Assembly (NCBI RefSeq): GCF_001570925.1
Contig: NZ_BCSP01000001.1
Location: 419,928 to 483,927 of the forward strand
Direction: 5' to 3'
DNA from: [Zimmermannella] bifida NBRC 103089
Lineage (GTDB): Bacteria; Actinomycetota; Actinomycetes; Actinomycetales; Microbacteriaceae
DNA: 64,000 nt
Shown here: one piece after another, positions 61,209 to 64,000 of the stretch
Position numbering within the stretch: the stretch's first letter is position 1
How the letters are laid out: each line of letters opens with the position of its first letter
Program-made: the position numbers and the translations under genes
The notes under the pieces: model-generated
What the model saw: the letters and a program-made list of their open reading frames with translations, nothing else
Databases searched by the model: none
What the model was told of the DNA's origin: nothing

Positions 61209-63578
61209 CTAGAAGTCGAACAGCGACGGCTGGTTCGGGTCCTGTTCCGCGTCGTCGTCCGACTCGGATGTTGTCGCGCGCTGGTCGCTTTCCTTGATGT
61301 CACCGTTGGCGTTGTCAGTCTCGACAGCAACAGTTTCGTCAGCGTCAGCTACAGCAGCCTGCTCGGCCATTGGTTCCGGCTCGACCACTGCCTTGTCCTC
61401 GGCGGCGGCGTCATCAGCTGGTGCCGGATCCGTCTGTTCGGCATCGCTCTGTTCGTCAGCATCCGCCTGAGCTTCGGACTTGTGTTCAATTTCGGCGTCA
61501 ACGACCGCGGCCGCATCGGTGCCGCCCGTCGTGTCCTGAACCGGCTCGGTAACGGCGGCTTCCACTTCGGCCAAGATCTCCTGATACTCGGCTTCGATCT
61601 GTTCCTGAATGGATGCGCTGTCAAACGAGTCCGGGTCAAACGCACCTTCCACAGGTGCCTCCGCCGCTACCTCTACCGTGTCGTTGTTGTCGGCTTCGGA
61701 TGCATCCGCATCTGCATCCCCAGCGGGAGCGAGTTCTGCCTCCGATTCGGTCTGGCCCTCTGCCGCGTCTTCGGCGTCCTCGGCCTCGTTTTCGAAGGGG
61801 TCGCCGTGGATCTCAGGGTCGTAGTCTGGGTTGGCTTCCGAGATCACTTCCAGGGCTTCGTACTCGTCATGCTCAGCGGCCTCGAGGGCTTCGGCAGCAA
61901 TGTCTGCCGCACGGTGCCAATCCTTGGCTTCGAGGTCTCGACCGAGCTCTTCGAGCACGGTGGCGTACGCCGTAAAGAGCGCCGGACTCCACGAGTAGGC
62001 ACGCTTCCGGTCAAGCTGCGGGATTTCGAGTTCGGCCAGAGCCAGTTCATTCTGTCCCTGGTCGAGGCGTGCACCCGACATGACAATCGCCAATTGCACC
62101 TGCTGGGCAACGTCAAGCTTGTTGACGTCTACCGAGCGGCCAAGCTCGAGCGCACGGTCGGGACGCCCCAAGCCGCGCTCAGAGTCAACCATGAGCGCAA
62201 TTTGGTCGTCACGACCAGAAATGCGTCGGTAAGTGCGCAACTCGCGCAGGGCAAGTGCGTAATCACCCTTACGGTAGGCGGTGATGGCCAGGGTTTCGCG
62301 AACCATGGCGATACGTCCACCACGGCGGGATGCGCTAACCGCGTGCAGGTGCGCTTGCTCGGGATCGTCGTCAACCAACATTGCGGCCATGACCAGGTGC
62401 TTGGCGACGAATTCTGCGTTCTCTTTCGCAAGCGTCTTCAACTCATTACGCGCGCCCATCGGCAGGTCACGCTCGGTGATGCCTTCGGGAATCTCCGGGT
62501 CGATGTGCTCGTCACGAATCGCGCGCAGGTGTTCGGGACGCTGCGGCTGCAGACGCGCATTGTCCTGTGAACCGCGGTCTTCGTTGCGGTCACGGTCGAA
62601 GCGACGGCCGCCGTCGTGGCGATCGTTGCGCTCGAAGCGGTCGTTGCGACCGCCTCGGTCATTGCGGTCGAAACGACGTTCGCCAAACGACTTGCGCTCA
62701 CCATCACGACCGTAGCCACGGTCGTCACGGCCATAGCCGCGTGAATCCCGACCTGCACGATCGTCACGACCGTACCCGCGTGAATCCCGACCGCGATCGT
62801 CGCGGCGATCACCGTACGACTTGCGACCGCCATCACGATCATTGCGATCGAACCCGCGCCTGTCTCGACGATCATCACGACGTTCACCGCTGCGCTCACC
62901 GTAGGGCTTGCGTTCACGATCGTCACGGCCGTAGCCACGACCACCCTGGTCGCGGTCACCGCGTCGCTCGTCGAAGCGGCGGTCCTCGTCACGTCGGGAG
63001 CTACGGTAACCGCCATCGTTGGAACGGCCGCGGTCATCACGGCCATACCGGTCGCCGCGACCAGATCGCTCGGCGCCACTACGGTCGTCTCGCCAGTTGC
63101 GGTTGCCGCCGCGTTCTGCTCGGCCACCGCGGTCATCACGATCAAACCGACCGCCACGTCCGCCGCGGTCGAAACGGTCACCCCGTCCTCCGCGGTCATC
63201 ACGGGATGCGTACCGGTCGCGCGAGTAGCCCCCGTCGCGTCCCCCACGTTCCTCACGGTCCGAACGGCGACCGTTGTCGAAGCGGTTACTGCGCTCCTCA
63301 CTGCCACCACCGCTGTTACGGTCGAAACGACCGCCACGGTCGTCTCGACCGTCACGGTCGTCTCGACCGTCACGTCCATAGCGGGAATAGCCGCCGCGCT
63401 CATTGTCGCGGCCTCGGAATCCACCATCGCGACCGCCGCCACGTCCTGCGTCACCTCGAGAGTAGCCAGATCGGCCACCAGCGCGACCGGAACCGCCTGA
63501 ATTACCGCCGCGAGCTCCATTGCCTCGTGCATTACCTCGGTCCGAACGGTTGTACCCGTCTCCGCGCTGATCTGACAT
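61209..63578 (-). CDS. TPR-containing protein with RGD-rich N-terminus and acidic C-terminus
   Basis: 789 aa. The first 350 or so residues are Arg/Gly/Asp repeats (RDDRGG, YGRDDRG). A helical middle part of some 230 residues with tetratricopeptide-like units (for example AYRKGDYALALRELRTYRRI and QNELALAELEIPQLDR) follows. The last 200 residues are strongly acidic. Related proteins before the HAD and tlyA genes are widespread in actinobacteria. The charge split suggests RNA binding or phase-separating behaviour, which is inference. Confidence 0.8.
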   Translation of the reverse strand: MSDQRGDGYNRSDRGNARGNGARGGNSGGSGRAGGRSGYSRGDAGRGGGRDGGFRGRDNERGGYSRYGRDGRDDRDGRDDRGGRFDRNSGGGSEERSNRFDNGRRSDREERGGRDGGYSRDRYASRDDRGGRGDRFDRGGRGGRFDRDDRGGRAERGGNRNWRDDRSGAERSGRGDRYGRDDRGRSNDGGYRSSRRDEDRRFDERRGDRDQGGRGYGRDDRERKPYGERSGERRDDRRDRRGFDRNDRDGGRKSYGDRRDDRGRDSRGYGRDDRAGRDSRGYGRDDRGYGRDGERKSFGERRFDRNDRGGRNDRFERNDRHDGGRRFDRDRNEDRGSQDNARLQPQRPEHLRAIRDEHIDPEIPEGITERDLPMGARNELKTLAKENAEFVAKHLVMAAMLVDDDPEQAHLHAVSASRRGGRIAMVRETLAITAYRKGDYALALRELRTYRRISGRDDQIALMVDSERGLGRPDRALELGRSVDVNKLDVAQQVQLAIVMSGARLDQGQNELALAELEIPQLDRKRAYSWSPALFTAYATVLEELGRDLEAKDWHRAADIAAEALEAAEHDEYEALEVISEANPDYDPEIHGDPFENEAEDAEDAAEGQTESEAELAPAGDADADASEADNNDTVEVAAEAPVEGAFDPDSFDSASIQEQIEAEYQEILAEVEAAVTEPVQDTTGGTDAAAVVDAEIEHKSEAQADADEQSDAEQTDPAPADDAAAEDKAVVEPEPMAEQAAVADADETVAVETDNANGDIKESDQRATTSESDDDAEQDPNQPSLFDF

Positions 63579-64000
63579 TCATATCCCCTTCGTAGGTGCG
63601 CTGTGAAGTTTTCTCGCATTGAGTCTACGCGTACTTGACGCAATCATGCGGTCCCGACTTCAACATGTGCACACCAATACTCTCGAACCAACCTGGTCGT
63701 CTGACGAGCGGGCGCGATTGTTCGAGAATACGACTGGAGTCCGGCCGGGTGTGGTGTATCTGCGGGCACCGCGGATTCACCACACACCCAACACCAACAC
63801 ACAACCCCAACCACCCCGGAAACCAAAAAACGAGCCCACCCAAACAAGACAGACCCGCAAACAAACAAACAAACAAACACACCACAACAACACACACCAA
63901 CCAACCACACAACCCAAACCACCCACAACCCAAACAACCACACAACCCAAACAACCACACAACCAACCCGGAAAACAGTAGAAGGGCCCAACCAAAACAG
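63579..64000. other. Terminal spacer with inverted repeat and A/C-rich low-complexity tract
   Basis: No supported gene. TCTCGAAC (63681-63688) and GTTCGAGA (63720-63727) form an inverted repeat. From about 63777 to 63965 the plus strand is almost free of G and T, with a CAAA tandem repeat near 63858. The promoter of the TPR gene must lie at the left edge. Confidence 0.5.

Noticed and set aside
61092..62570. 492-aa open frame on the plus strand
   Set aside because: Antisense of the TPR protein; Val/Leu/Cys-rich composition is the complement of its acidic tail, and there is no motif.
62560..63560. Dense short repeats on the right side of the window
   Set aside because: Same reason: coding repeats of the TPR protein N-terminus, not an array or mobile element.

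Overview
The window looks like chromosomal DNA of a high-G+C actinobacterium, most likely a member of Microbacteriaceae. This is inferred from gene content and order only: an FHA (GarA/OdhI-type) - FtsR - MerR block, the block HAD hydrolase - tlyA - nadK - recN - pyrG - Nudix - xerD - parA - scpA - scpB - rluB - tyrA - cmk - der, actinobacteria-restricted families (DUF3097, long GapB-type GAPDH), and heavy use of the word GGATGC/GCATCC. I see no IS element, prophage, CRISPR array or rRNA gene.

Left part (1-31 kb), mostly housekeeping and accessory metabolism: two MerR-type regulators and an FHA protein (32-2089); DUF3097; the SbcD/SbcC nuclease pair; an esterase and a succinate-semialdehyde-type dehydrogenase; an HrpB-like helicase; an LLM-flavoprotein/FMN-reductase pair; a DEAD-box RNA helicase with an RG-rich tail; a FadD ligase; a hexapeptide acetyltransferase; an OFA-type MFS carrier; a NarL-type two-component system; a small zinc-starvation module (zinc-free bL36 and a degenerate COG0523 protein around a Zur-like box); an SDR; and an ABC-F protein behind what looks like a translational-attenuation leader. 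Two 91-bp direct repeats and three strong hairpins precede tRNA-Pro(GGG).

Middle part (31-43.6 kb), the most unusual section: a cold-shock gene with a long structured leader, a 4'-phosphopantetheinyl transferase, an M1 metallopeptidase and a 1317-aa membrane NRPS of the Pls/PosA type, whose specificity residues read as a lysine-like code. Together they look like a self-contained locus for making, activating and trimming a cationic homopolymer such as epsilon-poly-L-lysine. Divergent from it are a CsoR/CstR-like repressor lacking the copper-ligand His, its apparent operator and a 61-aa Cys-rich protein. Then come a methyltransferase, an NCS1 permease with a cysteine hydrolase, a DJ-1/PfpI protein and two repeat-bearing intergenic spacers.

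Right part (43.6-64 kb), nearly all on the minus strand: GapB-type GAPDH, then a dense, mostly overlapping run from the TPR protein at 63.6 kb down to der at 45.2 kb (chromosome segregation, pyrimidine and tyrosine biosynthesis, rRNA modification, NADP synthesis, DNA repair). A small acidic protein is threaded between the HAD hydrolase and tlyA by GTGA overlaps at both ends. The window ends in an A/C-rich low-complexity spacer.
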